This document shows, in pieces, positions 8,504 to 16,382 of a stretch of DNA of 24,271 nucleotides. The position numbers and the translations under genes were made by a program. The DNA lies in the NCBI GenBank assembly GCA_009731375.1, contig BJOX01000034.1:918861-943131 (forward strand), written 5' to 3'. The stretch is from Paulinella micropora. Taxonomy: Eukaryota > Cercozoa > Imbricatea > Euglyphida. Positions within the stretch are counted from its first letter, which is position 1; every line of letters begins with the position of its first letter. The notes beneath the pieces are model-generated. The model had not been told where the DNA came from and did no database searches. It saw only the letters and a list, made by a program, of their open reading frames with translations.

Positions 8504-8546
8504 TCTCTCTCCTCTCCCTTTTCTCTCTCTCTCTCTCTCTCTTCTC

Positions 8547-8604
<58 letters not shown>

Positions 8605-8624
8605 CATCTCTCTCTCTCTTTCTT

Positions 8625-8663
<39 letters not shown>

Positions 8664-8766
8664 CTTTGTCTCTCTCTCTCTCTCCTTCTTTCTTTCTTCT
8701 TTCTCATGTTTCTTTTTTCTCCTCTCTTTTCTCTCTCCTCCCTTTTCTCTCTCGCTGTCTCTTTCG

Positions 8767-8819
<53 letters not shown>

Positions 8820-8894
8820 GCTCTCTCGCTCTCTCTCTCTCTCTCTTCTCTCCCCTTCTCCTCTTTCCTCTCTTCTCTAATGATTCTCCCTTCA

Positions 8895-8927
<33 letters not shown>

Positions 8928-8990
8928 TCTCTTTCTCTCTCTATCTCTCTTCTCTCTCCTCTCCCTTTTCTCTCTCTCTCTCTCCTCTCC
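8130..8990 (+). repeat. Tandem duplication (~440-450 bp period) inside the CT block
   Basis: Landmarks recur: aatgattctcccttcactc at 8428 and 8879 (451 apart), and ctcccttttctctctcgctg at 8301 and 8738 (437 apart). The differing spacings reflect CT-run length changes. Confidence 0.7.
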
Positions 8991-9419
8991 TCTCCTCTTT
9001 CTCTCTCTCTCTCTCTCTTTCCCTCTCTTTCCTCCTCTCTCTCTCTCTCCTTTCTTCTCTCTCTCTCTCTTTCATCTCTCTCTCTCTCACTCTCTCTCTT
9101 CTCTCTTCTTTCTCTTATCTCTCTCTCTCTCTCTCTCTCCCTCTCTGTCTCTCACCCTCTCTCTCTCTCACACACACACACAAACACACATACACACACA
9201 CACACCCTCTCTCTCCTCTCTGTCTCTCACCCTCTCTCTCTCCTCTCTTTTCTCACTCTTCTTTCTTCATTCCTCTCTCCCCTCCTCTCCACTCTCTCCA
9301 CTCTCTTCTCCCTCTTCTCCCTCTTTCTCCTTTCTTTCTGTCTTCTCCCTTCTCTCTCTCCTCTCTTCTATCTTCTCTCCTCGTTTCTCTCTCTCTCTCT
9401 CTCCTCTTTCCCTCTTTTC

Positions 9420-9505
9420 TCTTCTCTCTTCTCTCCTCTGCCTGGTCTCCTCTCTTTTCTCTTCTCTCTTCTCTCCTCTGCCTGGTCTCCTCTCTTTTCT
9501 CTCTT
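9420..9505 (+). repeat. Short tandem duplication, ~58 bp period
   Basis: The text around ctctgcctggtctcctctc occurs twice within the CT block, each followed by ttttctc. Confidence 0.6.
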
Positions 9506-9535
9506 CTCTCCTCCTCTCTCCTCCCTCCTGAACCT

Positions 9536-9567
<32 letters not shown>

Positions 9568-9694
9568 TCTCTGCTCTCTCCTCTCTTCTTTCTCTTCTCT
9601 TTCGTCTCTCGTCTCTCTCTCTCTCTCTCTCCTCTTCTCTTCTCTTCTGTTTCCTCTCTTTCTCTTTTCCCTCCTCTCTCTCTCTCAATCTCTT

Positions 9695-9736
<42 letters not shown>

Positions 9737-10015
9737 TATCTTCTTTCTCTTCTCTCTCTCGTCTCTCTCTCTCTCCTTTTTCTTTTCTCTTTTCTTTTTC
9801 TCTTCTCTGTCCTCTCTCTTCTCTGCTTTCTTCCCCCCCTCTCCTTCTCTCTCTGTCTCTCCTCTCTTCTTTCTCCTTCTTTCTCTATTATCTCTCTCTC
9901 TCTCTCCTCTCTTCTCTCTTTCTTCTCTCTTCTTTCTCTGCTCTCTCTTCTCTCTTCTCTGCTCTCTCCTCTCTTCTCTTTTCTCTCCTCTCTCCTCTCT
10001 CTCTCTCTCCTCTCC

Positions 10016-10050
<35 letters not shown>

Positions 10051-10090
10051 CTCTCTCTCTCCTCTCCTCTCCTCTCTCTCTCTTTCTCTT

Positions 10091-10332
10091 CTCTCCCTTT
10101 TGTTTCCTCTCTTTCTCTCTCGTCTCTCGTCTGTCTGCTCTCTTCTCTGAGACTCCTCTCTCTACTCTCTTCTCTTCTTTCCTTGTTTCTTTCTTTCTTC
10201 TATCTCTTCCCTCCCCTGTCTTCTTTCTCTTTCTTCTCTTTCTCCTTTCTACTCTTCTCTCTTCTCTGTCTTCTCTCCTCTCTCCTTACTTTTTTTTTCT
10301 CCTCTTCTCCTTTCTCCTCTTCTCTCTTCTCG
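10091..10332 (-). repeat. Right arm of ~240 bp inverted repeat
   Basis: Reverse complement of 7685-7926, with small differences in an A run and a four-base insertion. The two arms enclose about 2.2 kb of CT-rich DNA. Confidence 0.75.
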
Positions 10333-10420
10333 TTCCTTTTTTTCTCTTTCTTTTCTTTTCTCTTTTATTCTCTCTCTCTTTCTCTTGTCTCTCTCCTCTC
10401 TCTCCCCTCTCTTCCTCTAC

Positions 10421-10729
10421 AAATCACGTAGCCACCTCCGCCCCCCCCCACCCCTTCCACCCGCATGTCAGTAGATTTTCTTAGTGTTTAATTTAAGTTT
10501 TTTAATTTACTGATTTTTGCATAGATACAAATGTAAAAGCAGCGCAAATGATAGATACAGTTTATTTGCTAGGCTTTGAGTGAGAAGTGTTGACTTGAAC
10601 ATGGAAAAATGATAGAAATATATGATTTTTCGTACAAAATACCGGTTCCGACCTGCGTAAAAAAATCAAGTCTAAAGAGGTTCCGATAAATAAAAACATG
10701 TTTTTTATTTGATTTTATTACTAATATAT
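10421..10729. other. Host intergenic DNA, no gene seen
   Basis: Starts with a C-rich run (10440-10460), then A/T-rich text without long frames or RNA-like features. A stretch near 10640 (taccggttccgacctg) resembles sequence near 11380 and 11505, so the satellite flanks may share a larger repeat. Confidence 0.5.
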
Positions 10730-11345
10730 AAATGCTGCACTGTTTGCGTGTGTTTCAGTTGAAATTCAGCACATTTGACACCGAATGTTTGATGCTGTTT
10801 CGGACTTGGGTCATAGAGCGCCATGTCTTAGTGTCATTCACAGCCGTGTGTTGTGAGTCTTTGTTTATGTCAGAACTCATCTTAGGAAGTCCTCAAATAT
10901 TAGTAATTATTGCGTAAAACAGTGAAAGTAATAAATGCTACACTGTTTGCGTGTGTTTCAGTTGAAATTCAGCACATTTGACACCAAATGACTTGAAAAA
11001 ATCAGCGTTTTTATACTTTTCCTTACCTTTTTTTGTCTATGTCAGAACTCATCTTAGGAAGTCCTCAAATATGAGTAATTATTGCGTAAAACAGTAAGAG
11101 TAATAAATGCTGCACTGTTTGCGTGTGTTTCAGTTGAAATGCAGCACATTTGACACCAAATGACTTGAATTTTAAAATCAGCGTTTTTATACTTTTCCGT
11201 ACTTTTTTTTGTTTATGTCAGAACTCATCTTAGTAAGTCCTCAAATATTAGTAATTATTGCGTAAAACAGTTAGAATAATAAATGCTGCACTGTTTTGCG
11301 TGTGTTTCAGTTGAAATGCAGCACATTTGACACTAAATGACTTCA
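10730..11345 (+). repeat. Tandem satellite, ~172-203 bp units, 3.5 copies
   Basis: Units start with aaatgctgcactgtttgcg at 10730, 10933, 11105 and 11281. Each contains gtttcagttgaaattcagc, and the first three also have gtcagaactcatctta. The first unit has about 30 extra bases and the fourth is cut short. No protein signal. Host-type satellite inferred. Confidence 0.8.
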
Positions 11346-11567
11346 AAAAAATCAGTATTTTCATAGTTTTCCGCACCCGGACCGATCCATGAAAAAAATT
11401 GAAGTCAAAGTGAAGTAAAATTAATAAAAATATGTTTTAATATCATTCTAAAATGATTTCCTAGCTTCTCTGCGATATCTTATCATGTTTCCCAACTGTT
11501 AGAAAAACCGGTCCGGAACATGAAAAATTGGGGAAAAGTGTACATCTGACAGTTGGGCGAATCCATT
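11346..11567. other. Satellite flank with inverted repeat, no gene seen
   Basis: Contains cccaactgttag (from 11490) and its near inverted copy ctgacagttggg (about 11547). Both lie just outside the point where viral sequence resumes. No coding signal. Confidence 0.45.
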
Positions 11568-11691
11568 GTTTTATCACTCTCGCTTATTCTAAAACATCGT
11601 TTTTTATTTTGGAAAAAATTAAATGGGATACGATATTTGTAAAACACACGAAAATGAGTGAAACGAATGAGAGTGTGGATTTACGAATATC
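11568..11691. repeat. Composite palindromic element 4, left half truncated
   Basis: Only the right arm of hairpin 1 remains (cactctcgcttattctAAAACATCG to 11599). An A/T-rich spacer follows (11600-11630). Hairpin 2 (11631-11691) pairs GATATTTGTAAA with TTTACGAATATC. The missing left arm marks a breakpoint between viral and satellite DNA. Confidence 0.65.
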
Positions 11692-11706
11692 TTTTATAAA
11701 AAGGTG

Positions 11707-12597
11707 TCAAAACCATATCCATTCTGTGCTTTTAATTTTTCTGCTTCTTTCTTTAAGGTCTGTATAACCGCTAGCAAACTTAAACCTGTTGCCTTTCGCG
11801 CGCTCCATAAAAAATCTCATACTATGCCAACCGCACGTGTCTGAGGTGTTTGATTGTTGTTTTACTTGATTAACCTTCATTAATAAATAACTATCGGGGT
11901 GGTTTTTGTCTATTAGTTGTTTCATTTGTTGTTGAAAGTCTTCTGTTGGCTCATAAAGTGCTAAAGGGTCATACGCTTCAACACTCCTGTCTTGTTTGTG
12001 ATTGTCCAAATTCATAATAAATCCGTATCGCTTTCTGCTTCCTGGCTTCAACTTGTTGATTTCATCACTGGCTATTGCTCCGAGATACCATCCATATTTT
12101 TTCATTATGTCGTCTATTTCATTAGTCATTAGCCCCCGTCCCTCTCCTTCCTGCATGGATTGCTCTTGCTGTTGCTCTGGCTCTTGCTGTGGCTCCTCTT
12201 GCTGTTGTTGCTGTGGCTCCTCTTGCTGTTGTTGCTGTGGCTCCTCTTGCTGGTGCTCTAATGACGTGGTAATAGTAGGGGTGGGCATTCCCTCGTCAAT
12301 ATTCAAATCATTTGAAACTTGTTTATCTACATTTGGGTCTATAGTCATTTTGCTAGTTAGAGTTTTTACAAAGTCCTTTTTATTCATTGTGTGCCTCCAA
12401 TCATTGCGGGATAGATATTTTTTAATTATTTTTATTGAAAATACCTTATCAATTAATTCTTCTAATGTCTTCGCTCCAGTCCCTTTTTGTTTAACATCTT
12501 GATACCCCATAAACTCTTCATATCTAGCATAATCCGCTACTTTTCTTTTTACGTTTTCCTTTTCATTTCCAACATCAATATTAAACCTTTTAATCAT
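11707..12597 (-). CDS. Adenain-like (C5-type) cysteine protease domain, Gln-rich linker
   Basis: 296 residues from the ATG at 12597; the frame is open a little further upstream (to 12636). The first ~95 residues are helical and charged, 115-146 is a repeated EEPQQQQQ linker, and 160-296 holds the protease-like part. It reads YGFIMNL (191-197), SVEAYDPL (205-212) and DTCGWHSMRFF with the candidate nucleophile Cys255; Gln247/248 could form the oxyanion hole. The expected Gly-His-Trp strand is not seen; His200 is the only nearby His, so the triad may be damaged. Family role: cleavage of capsid precursors during virion maturation. The upstream minus-strand frames look like the N-terminal continuation of the same protein. 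Confidence 0.65.
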   Translation of the reverse strand: MIKRFNIDVGNEKENVKRKVADYARYEEFMGYQDVKQKGTGAKTLEELIDKVFSIKIIKKYLSRNDWRHTMNKKDFVKTLTSKMTIDPNVDKQVSNDLNIDEGMPTPTITTSLEHQQEEPQQQQQEEPQQQQQEEPQQEPEQQQEQSMQEGEGRGLMTNEIDDIMKKYGWYLGAIASDEINKLKPGSRKRYGFIMNLDNHKQDRSVEAYDPLALYEPTEDFQQQMKQLIDKNHPDSYLLMKVNQVKQQSNTSDTCGWHSMRFFMERAKGNRFKFASGYTDLKERSRKIKSTEWIWF

Positions 12598-12629
12598 GTC
12601 AATAATCCACTTTGAAGTGTCTTTGTAAT

Positions 12630-13480
12630 TTAATTTTTATGACCATCACTATCCAGTCTCTTTTTTAAAGCCTTTGCTAACTCTTTTATAGTAATGTTTG
12701 GGTGATAAGTTTTTGAAAATGCAGATATTAAAAATTGATTAATTTGTAAATGTTCAAAATTCTTACCTTTTCTTCTCCTTTCTTTTCTTCCTTTTCAAGT
12801 TTTTCTTTATATTCTTCTGCTAACTTTTTCTGTTCCTCTAAAGATGTCGCTGTGGCTATAGCCGTCTGAATATCTTGACTGGCTTTTTGTAAGTCTTTAC
12901 GACTCATATTTTTTATGAACTTATCTGTATATCCGCTAATTTCAGTGTTTCAATATCTTTCTGCTTTTGCTTTTTTTCTTCCTCATATTGCTCTTTCGTT
13001 TTCAATGGTGCTTCATCTCCTAAATTAGGTAATGGCGGTGCTTGTGGCGGTACTCCTAATGGCGGTGCTTGTGGCTGTGGCTGTCCCTGTTGTGGTGGCA
13101 TAATATATTGATATTGCGGTGGCGGTGGTAATGCTTGTATTCTATTTTTTCTGTCTTCTTCATATTTTACATCTTCTATGAGTTTTTGCTCCCTTCTTAG
13201 TTCTCTGGCTTTTTGTTCTTGTCGTTCATTAATATCCGCTAGTTCTCTTATCCATTATATCTTGTCTTTCCTTAGCATCGGCTATGTCTTTTCTTTCTTG
13301 CCTCTTCCTCTCCTCTTCTAAATCCTCCCTTTTCTTCTTTTCCTGTGCTTCCTCGTCATGTATTAACTGATATTTCTTTTGTAAGTTGCTTTGTATCTGG
13401 TTTCGGTTCTCGTGTTCAAGACGATTGAAATCAGATTTGATTATTTTTTCTCTTGGTTTGCGACTAGCCCTTTGCGACTT
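12630..13480 (-). pseudogene. Frameshifted coiled-coil / proline-rich coding region upstream of the protease
   Basis: Coding sense runs on the minus strand but changes frame several times. The pieces are: a Glu/Lys/Arg-rich coiled-coil (about 13460-13250); a second coiled-coil plus the Pro/Gln-rich stretch PPQQGQPQPQAPPLGVPPQ (about 13250-12915, including the ORF 12913-13101); a third helical piece (about 12925-12770); and a helical tail ending at 12630. Breaks lie near 13480, 13250, 12920, 12770 and 12635, mostly at A/T runs. No piece has its own convincing start, so one long protein, perhaps continuous with 13464-13670 at one end and the protease at the other (about 650 residues), is inferred. 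A scaffold-like or minor virion role is possible but not shown. Confidence 0.5.
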
Positions 13481-13670
13481 TTGGCTTATTACCTATATAT
13501 TTCATAAAAAGTTTAACAATTTGTAATGTGCTTAAATCATTTGTTTTCTTACCAAAATTAAGATAATATTTTTTACCCTTCTGGATAATATAAGGCCTCC
13601 CGCTCTTATTTCTATACACTCGTGGTGGACGGGCTTTTGCCCTTTTCACATTCTTAGTCTTAGCGACCAT
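13464..13670 (-). CDS. Small basic protein / N-terminal piece of the long coiled-coil gene
   Basis: 68 codons, starting at an ATG preceded by CTATACA. Basic N-terminus (KNVKRAKARPPRVYR), then a compact segment YYLNFGKKTNDLSTLQIVK. After residue ~62 the coding sense continues in another frame, so the stop at 13464 is probably produced by a frame break near 13480. Function unknown; DNA binding or virion core association is possible from the charge. Confidence 0.5.
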   Translation of the reverse strand: MVAKTKNVKRAKARPPRVYRNKSGRPYIIQKGKKYYLNFGKKTNDLSTLQIVKLFMKYIGNKPKVAKG

Positions 13671-13676
13671 TGTATA

Positions 13677-13831
13677 GATAGTTTAGAATTGCGCTTCTAT
13701 CTGGCTAATCGCCAGATTTCTCGCTATATTCTAAAACATCTATTTTTCTTTATTAAAAAAATTAATCTGAAACGATGGTTATCAACAAACGGGAGTTGCG
13801 TTAGCAACGAGAGTGTAGTTGATAACTATCA
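13677..13831. repeat. Composite palindromic element 5
   Basis: Hairpin 13677-13741 (GATAGTTTAGAAT ... ATTCTAAAACATCT with inner ATCTGGC/GCCAGAT), A/T-rich spacer 13742-13772, hairpin 13773-13831 (CGATGGTTATCAAC ... GTTGATAACTATCA with inner GTTGC/GCAAC). The TGA stop of the small basic protein is the first triplet of the right terminus. The arms differ from elements 1-3 but covary, keeping the stems. Confidence 0.75.
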
Positions 13832-14077
13832 GCGAAACTTTACAGCCCCTCCTCGTTGCTTACCATAACCAAGTTTTGCAGCAGTAGAACCAATACGAGA
13901 CGCATATGGAACCCCGACATCGCCAAGGGCATTAGCGATCTTTGAAATAATCTTGTTATCGCGAAGGAATTTATTAACAGCCATTGCGGTTTTTCCGACC
14001 TTAGCCCAGTTAATCTTTCCTCCCTTTTGACCACATCCCTTCTTCTTAGTTTTCTTTTTTCCTCCCTTCTGTGGCAT
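13829..14077 (-). CDS. Small Lys/Gly-rich virion protein, adenovirus pX/pVI-like in style
   Basis: 82 residues. Lys/Gly-rich start (GGKKKTKKKGCGQKGG), then a likely amphipathic helix (WAKVGKTAMAVNKFLRDNK, IISKIANALG) and a Gly-rich C-terminus (GYGKQRGGAVKFR). Small basic proteins of this kind occur in Polinton-like viruses, adintoviruses and adenoviruses as core or membrane-active minor capsid components. Assignment rests on composition and position between protease and ATPase, not on a clear motif. Confidence 0.55.
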   Translation of the reverse strand: MPQKGGKKKTKKKGCGQKGGKINWAKVGKTAMAVNKFLRDNKIISKIANALGDVGVPYASRIGSTAAKLGYGKQRGGAVKFR

Positions 14078-14140
14078 TTATGGATTGTATCCGATTTTAT
14101 ATCCTGATGGTTGTGAAATTATCACTGGTGATACTGGCAT
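14078..14140 (-). CDS. Tiny ORF (20 aa) abutting the basic protein gene
   Basis: ATG at 14140 preceded by TATTATAT. It encodes MPVSPVIISQPSGYKIGYNP and its TAA is followed at once, in the same frame, by the ATG of the next gene (TAAATG). It could be a leader peptide, or the original N-terminus of the basic protein cut off by a stop. Confidence 0.3.
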   Translation of the reverse strand: MPVSPVIISQPSGYKIGYNP

Positions 14141-14169
14141 ATATAATACAGAAAAATAATTAATTAAAA

Positions 14170-14229
14170 GATATTAAAAAATCCACACTCTCATCCAACA
14201 TTGAATGTAAGTGAAATGGTCAAATATCA
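14170..14229. repeat. Single palindromic element 6 after the ATPase gene
   Basis: Outer GATATT ... AATATCA. On the minus strand it starts directly after the ATPase stop (TAA then TGATATTTGACC). Inside is GATGAGAGTGTGGATTT, also present in element 4 (11667-11683). The stem is weaker than in the other elements. Confidence 0.5.
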
Positions 14230-15048
14230 TTATTTTAGACGAAAATTAAAATTTTTTCTTAACTCATTATCAACACTTGATACATAAAGAAAATTAAATC
14301 TCTCCTTTGTTGCTTCGTGATACTTTTCCAGAAAGTAATCAAAATCAAAAGATAAGTCTAAGTGTTTATACACGAGTTCCATTTTGTCCTGAGACTGGCC
14401 TGGAAATATTAATAAATAATCTAACTGCTTAATGGCTTCTGGTCGTAGGTCATTCAGATACTGGCTTGACATAATTACCTTTGATTTATAGTGTCTGTTC
14501 TTTTTTAACAAATCACTTACGGACTTGTCTTTTAATCCACTTCCTAAATCGTCCAAGACAAAAACAACCTCTGGCGAAATATACTTACTCGGTCGTTCTT
14601 TTGGTGCCTCCTTTATCTGTTTCTTTTCTTTTCCAAAATAAAGAAATTGCGGTTTCTCCATCGGTTCTTTATCGTCCTGTTTAATTTCTCCTTTGTGTTG
14701 CTCGTCATGTCTGTTCAGTTTGTCAAGTTCATAGTCTATCACATTTACACCATCTGATTTAAGAAAGGTATATACAGCCATCGGGTTTCCCCTGTTCTTG
14801 AAGTGCTTAACCATTGCTTTATAAATGTAGTCCTTGTGAATTGTTGAAGCAATAATGACAATACGGGTTTTTCTGTTTGTAGTCCGTTTCAGTATTTCAA
14901 AGAGTGCTGTTGTTTTCCCGCTCTTCTTACGGGCAAGTAGAAATATGTTGGCATACGGCTCATTAAATAATTTATAACCTTTTGCTTTTTTATTTCCATC
15001 GCCCTCTTGTTTTACTGGCTTCACCTTGACATTGTTTATTTTTTGCAT
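14230..15048 (-). CDS. A32/FtsK-HerA type genome packaging ATPase
   Basis: 272 residues from the ATG at 15048, chosen because TATACACG lies just before it and the upstream frame overlaps the end of the next gene. Walker A ARKKSGKTT (39-47), Walker B VVFVLDDLG (161-169), and a sensor-like MSSQYLNDL (193-201). Members of this family pump viral DNA into the capsid and are a core Polinton/virophage/NCLDV gene. Compared with minimal family members there is a Lys-rich insert at about 110-155. The ORF appears intact. Confidence 0.85.
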   Translation of the reverse strand: MQKINNVKVKPVKQEGDGNKKAKGYKLFNEPYANIFLLARKKSGKTTALFEILKRTTNRKTRIVIIASTIHKDYIYKAMVKHFKNRGNPMAVYTFLKSDGVNVIDYELDKLNRHDEQHKGEIKQDDKEPMEKPQFLYFGKEKKQIKEAPKERPSKYISPEVVFVLDDLGSGLKDKSVSDLLKKNRHYKSKVIMSSQYLNDLRPEAIKQLDYLLIFPGQSQDKMELVYKHLDLSFDFDYFLEKYHEATKERFNFLYVSSVDNELRKNFNFRLK

Positions 15049-15058
15049 CGTGTATATT

Positions 15059-15431
15059 CTAAGCCACGAATTCCAAACACACAACAATTCTTCCCGCTAA
15101 ATTTCCTGTATCAATATTTCCGCTGTCAGTTTTCAAGGACTTTAAATGTATATTGTCCGTCTGTCCATCCAACGACACCTAAATTATAACTAAGGTTTGA
15201 AATGTTTGCTGTGGTGCTGTCGGAGAATGTGCCAATAATTCCAATTCTGTCCATATAAAGAATTCTGGTTTTGGTTTCCGTCTGGTCGTTATAGTAGTGA
15301 ATAAACTTAACATTCATTTTGGTGGGTGTAAATGACATTTGAATGTTCTTGTTAAATGATTTACCCACAAAATCATTGCTTGAAAAATAATCTTTTGGTA
15401 TTTGTGCTCCGACATCATATATTTTGTACAA
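15059..15431 (-). CDS. Small beta-rich putative virion protein, frameshifted
   Basis: The visible frame ends at 15126. One base change at the T run 15129-15132 opens the continuation TDSGNIDTGNLAGRIVV to a TAG at 15061-15059, ten bases before the ATPase start. The 5' end is unclear: the frame begins at a TTG (15431) without a nearby ATG, while an ATG pair at 15418/15415 lies in a neighbouring frame and would join after another one-base shift near 15400. About 120 residues, beta-strand-like with Gly/Thr. Virion role inferred from the neighbouring genes only. Confidence 0.5.
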
Positions 15432-15441
15432 TATAAAAAAA

Positions 15442-15708
15442 ATGATTTTAATATTCTTGTTTGTGTTATCTCTAACTTGTTGGAGATTTGCTATGTCGCG
15501 AACTGCCTGCGACTTTTATAGTAGAGCAAATCAAACAAAACGAGATGCGTGTGCTTATTGTATAAAGCAAGGTATTGAAACTAAATTTAAATGTGTGTAT
15601 AAGCCTATGAGTGATTGGTGTGTTAGTTTTGATGAAGCCCTGCCATTAATATGTGCCGGCGATAGTTCTTGGTATAAAATCCACTTGTATGAATGTTCAT
15701 TTCTTTGA
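15442..15708 (+). CDS. Secreted or membrane-anchored Cys-rich small protein
   Basis: 88 residues from the ATG at 15442; a TTG at 15424 is in frame but less likely. A hydrophobic segment (ILIFLFVLSLTC) looks like a signal peptide. The rest has seven Cys (TACDF, DACAYC, FKCVY, DWCVS, LICAG, YECSF), suggesting a disulfide-bonded extracellular domain. It is the only plus-strand gene between 11.7 and 19.6 kb and its start lies head-to-head with the beta-rich gene, sharing a ~20 bp A/T-rich promoter area. Family not recognised. Its last codons overlap the 3' end of the two-TM gene on the other strand. Confidence 0.5.
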   Translation: MILIFLFVLSLTCWRFAMSRTACDFYSRANQTKRDACAYCIKQGIETKFKCVYKPMSDWCVSFDEALPLICAGDSSWYKIHLYECSFL

Positions 15709-16052
15709 ACTAGAAGGCGATGGAAGGCAGATACCGATAAGTAAGATCAAAATACCGACATAAGTATTAGCAACCTCGCACGGCAAGTTCTTTTCAGATA
15801 GCCTCACGATACAAAGGGTTATAATGGCAATAATGATACCCATTTGAAATAAGTATTTAATAAGTCGGCTGTCGGTCGGTCTGTTTTTATACAACAACAA
15901 TTCCAGTTATCTTCCAATTCGTGCTCTAGTTTTTTTTCCTCAGTCTTTAGTTCTACTTCAAGAACACGAGACTTTAATTCTGGAGTTAGTTCGCCATCCA
16001 TATCCATAATAGGCGGTGGTCTGTGAAGTCTAGTTGTATTATTGTTTGACAT
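15697..16052 (-). CDS. Two-TM membrane protein, frameshifted at a 4-bp slip
   Basis: The 5' part (ATG 16052) gives a charged helical N-terminus with LEVELKTEEKKLEHELEDN and then WNCCC. Near 15865-15880 the repeat gtcggtcggtc allows a frame change. The frame then carries two hydrophobic segments (MGIIIAIITLCIV and YVGILILLIGICL) and ends at 15697. Read together it is about 120 residues with a cytoplasmic coiled-coil and a TM hairpin. It lies directly downstream of the fibre gene. Virion membrane or assembly role unknown. Confidence 0.5.
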
Positions 16053-16068
16053 TTGAAAAAACGACTGC

Positions 16069-16382
16069 TCATATTTCAGAAAGTTGCTTAGATAGATCTT
16101 CTATAATAAGCATGAGATTATTATTTTGTTTTTCTAAATTAACTACCTTTTCCGACAACTCCTGTGTGGCCTTAATTAACGGGGCAATAAACTCGGAATA
16201 ACCTATACCATAACCGACATCACCACTATCAACACATTTAACATCTTCTGGATTAACACTCACACCTTTCAATTCGCATTCTTTTCTTTGCTTTGGACAC
16301 GGAACCATAATTGTTTCTTTTATAAAACCGCCAAAATCTAGCATATTCATTTCTGTTAGTATTTCTTCTAATTCCTGTGCTA
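16069..16382 (-). CDS. Fibre protein, C-terminal piece of S74 chaperone
   Basis: Continues the S74 domain after a frame break at about 16383: the coding sense resumes with IAQELEEILTEMNM. It ends in a long coiled-coil (KATQELSEKVVNLEKQNNN) typical of the trimerising tail of intramolecular chaperones. The only internal ATG-started ORF covers 16069-16350 but is not an independent gene. Confidence 0.7.

Larger units (their letters stand above)
7685..10420. repeat. GA/CT microsatellite block with inverted arms
   Basis: 7685-7990 is GA-rich, then from 7995 the strand switches to CT-rich sequence to about 10420. It includes (CTTT)n at 8176-8226 and 8640-8667 and a CA run (9169-9207). Frames of hundreds of codons here (poly Arg-Glu or Leu-Ser) are repeat artefacts. 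No gene is supported. Confidence 0.9.

Noticed and set aside
7681-10420. CRISPR-like or phase-variation array in the repeat block
   Set aside because: No regular repeat-spacer structure; it is a simple dinucleotide/tetranucleotide microsatellite in eukaryotic-type DNA.
7660-10484. Very long frames (up to ~590 codons) on both strands, rich in Arg-Glu or Leu-Ser
   Set aside because: They are translations of GA/CT microsatellite repeats, present in several frames at once, with no domain or codon signal.
12002-12502. Cys/Ser-rich plus-strand frame opposite the protease gene
   Set aside because: Its Cys-rich part is the complement of the Gln-rich CAG/CAA linker in the protease gene; the minus strand has the recognisable motifs.
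13840-14034. Overlapping 64-codon minus-strand frame within the small basic protein gene
   Set aside because: Out-of-frame shadow; the main frame has the Lys/Gly-rich and amphipathic pattern expected of a small virion protein.
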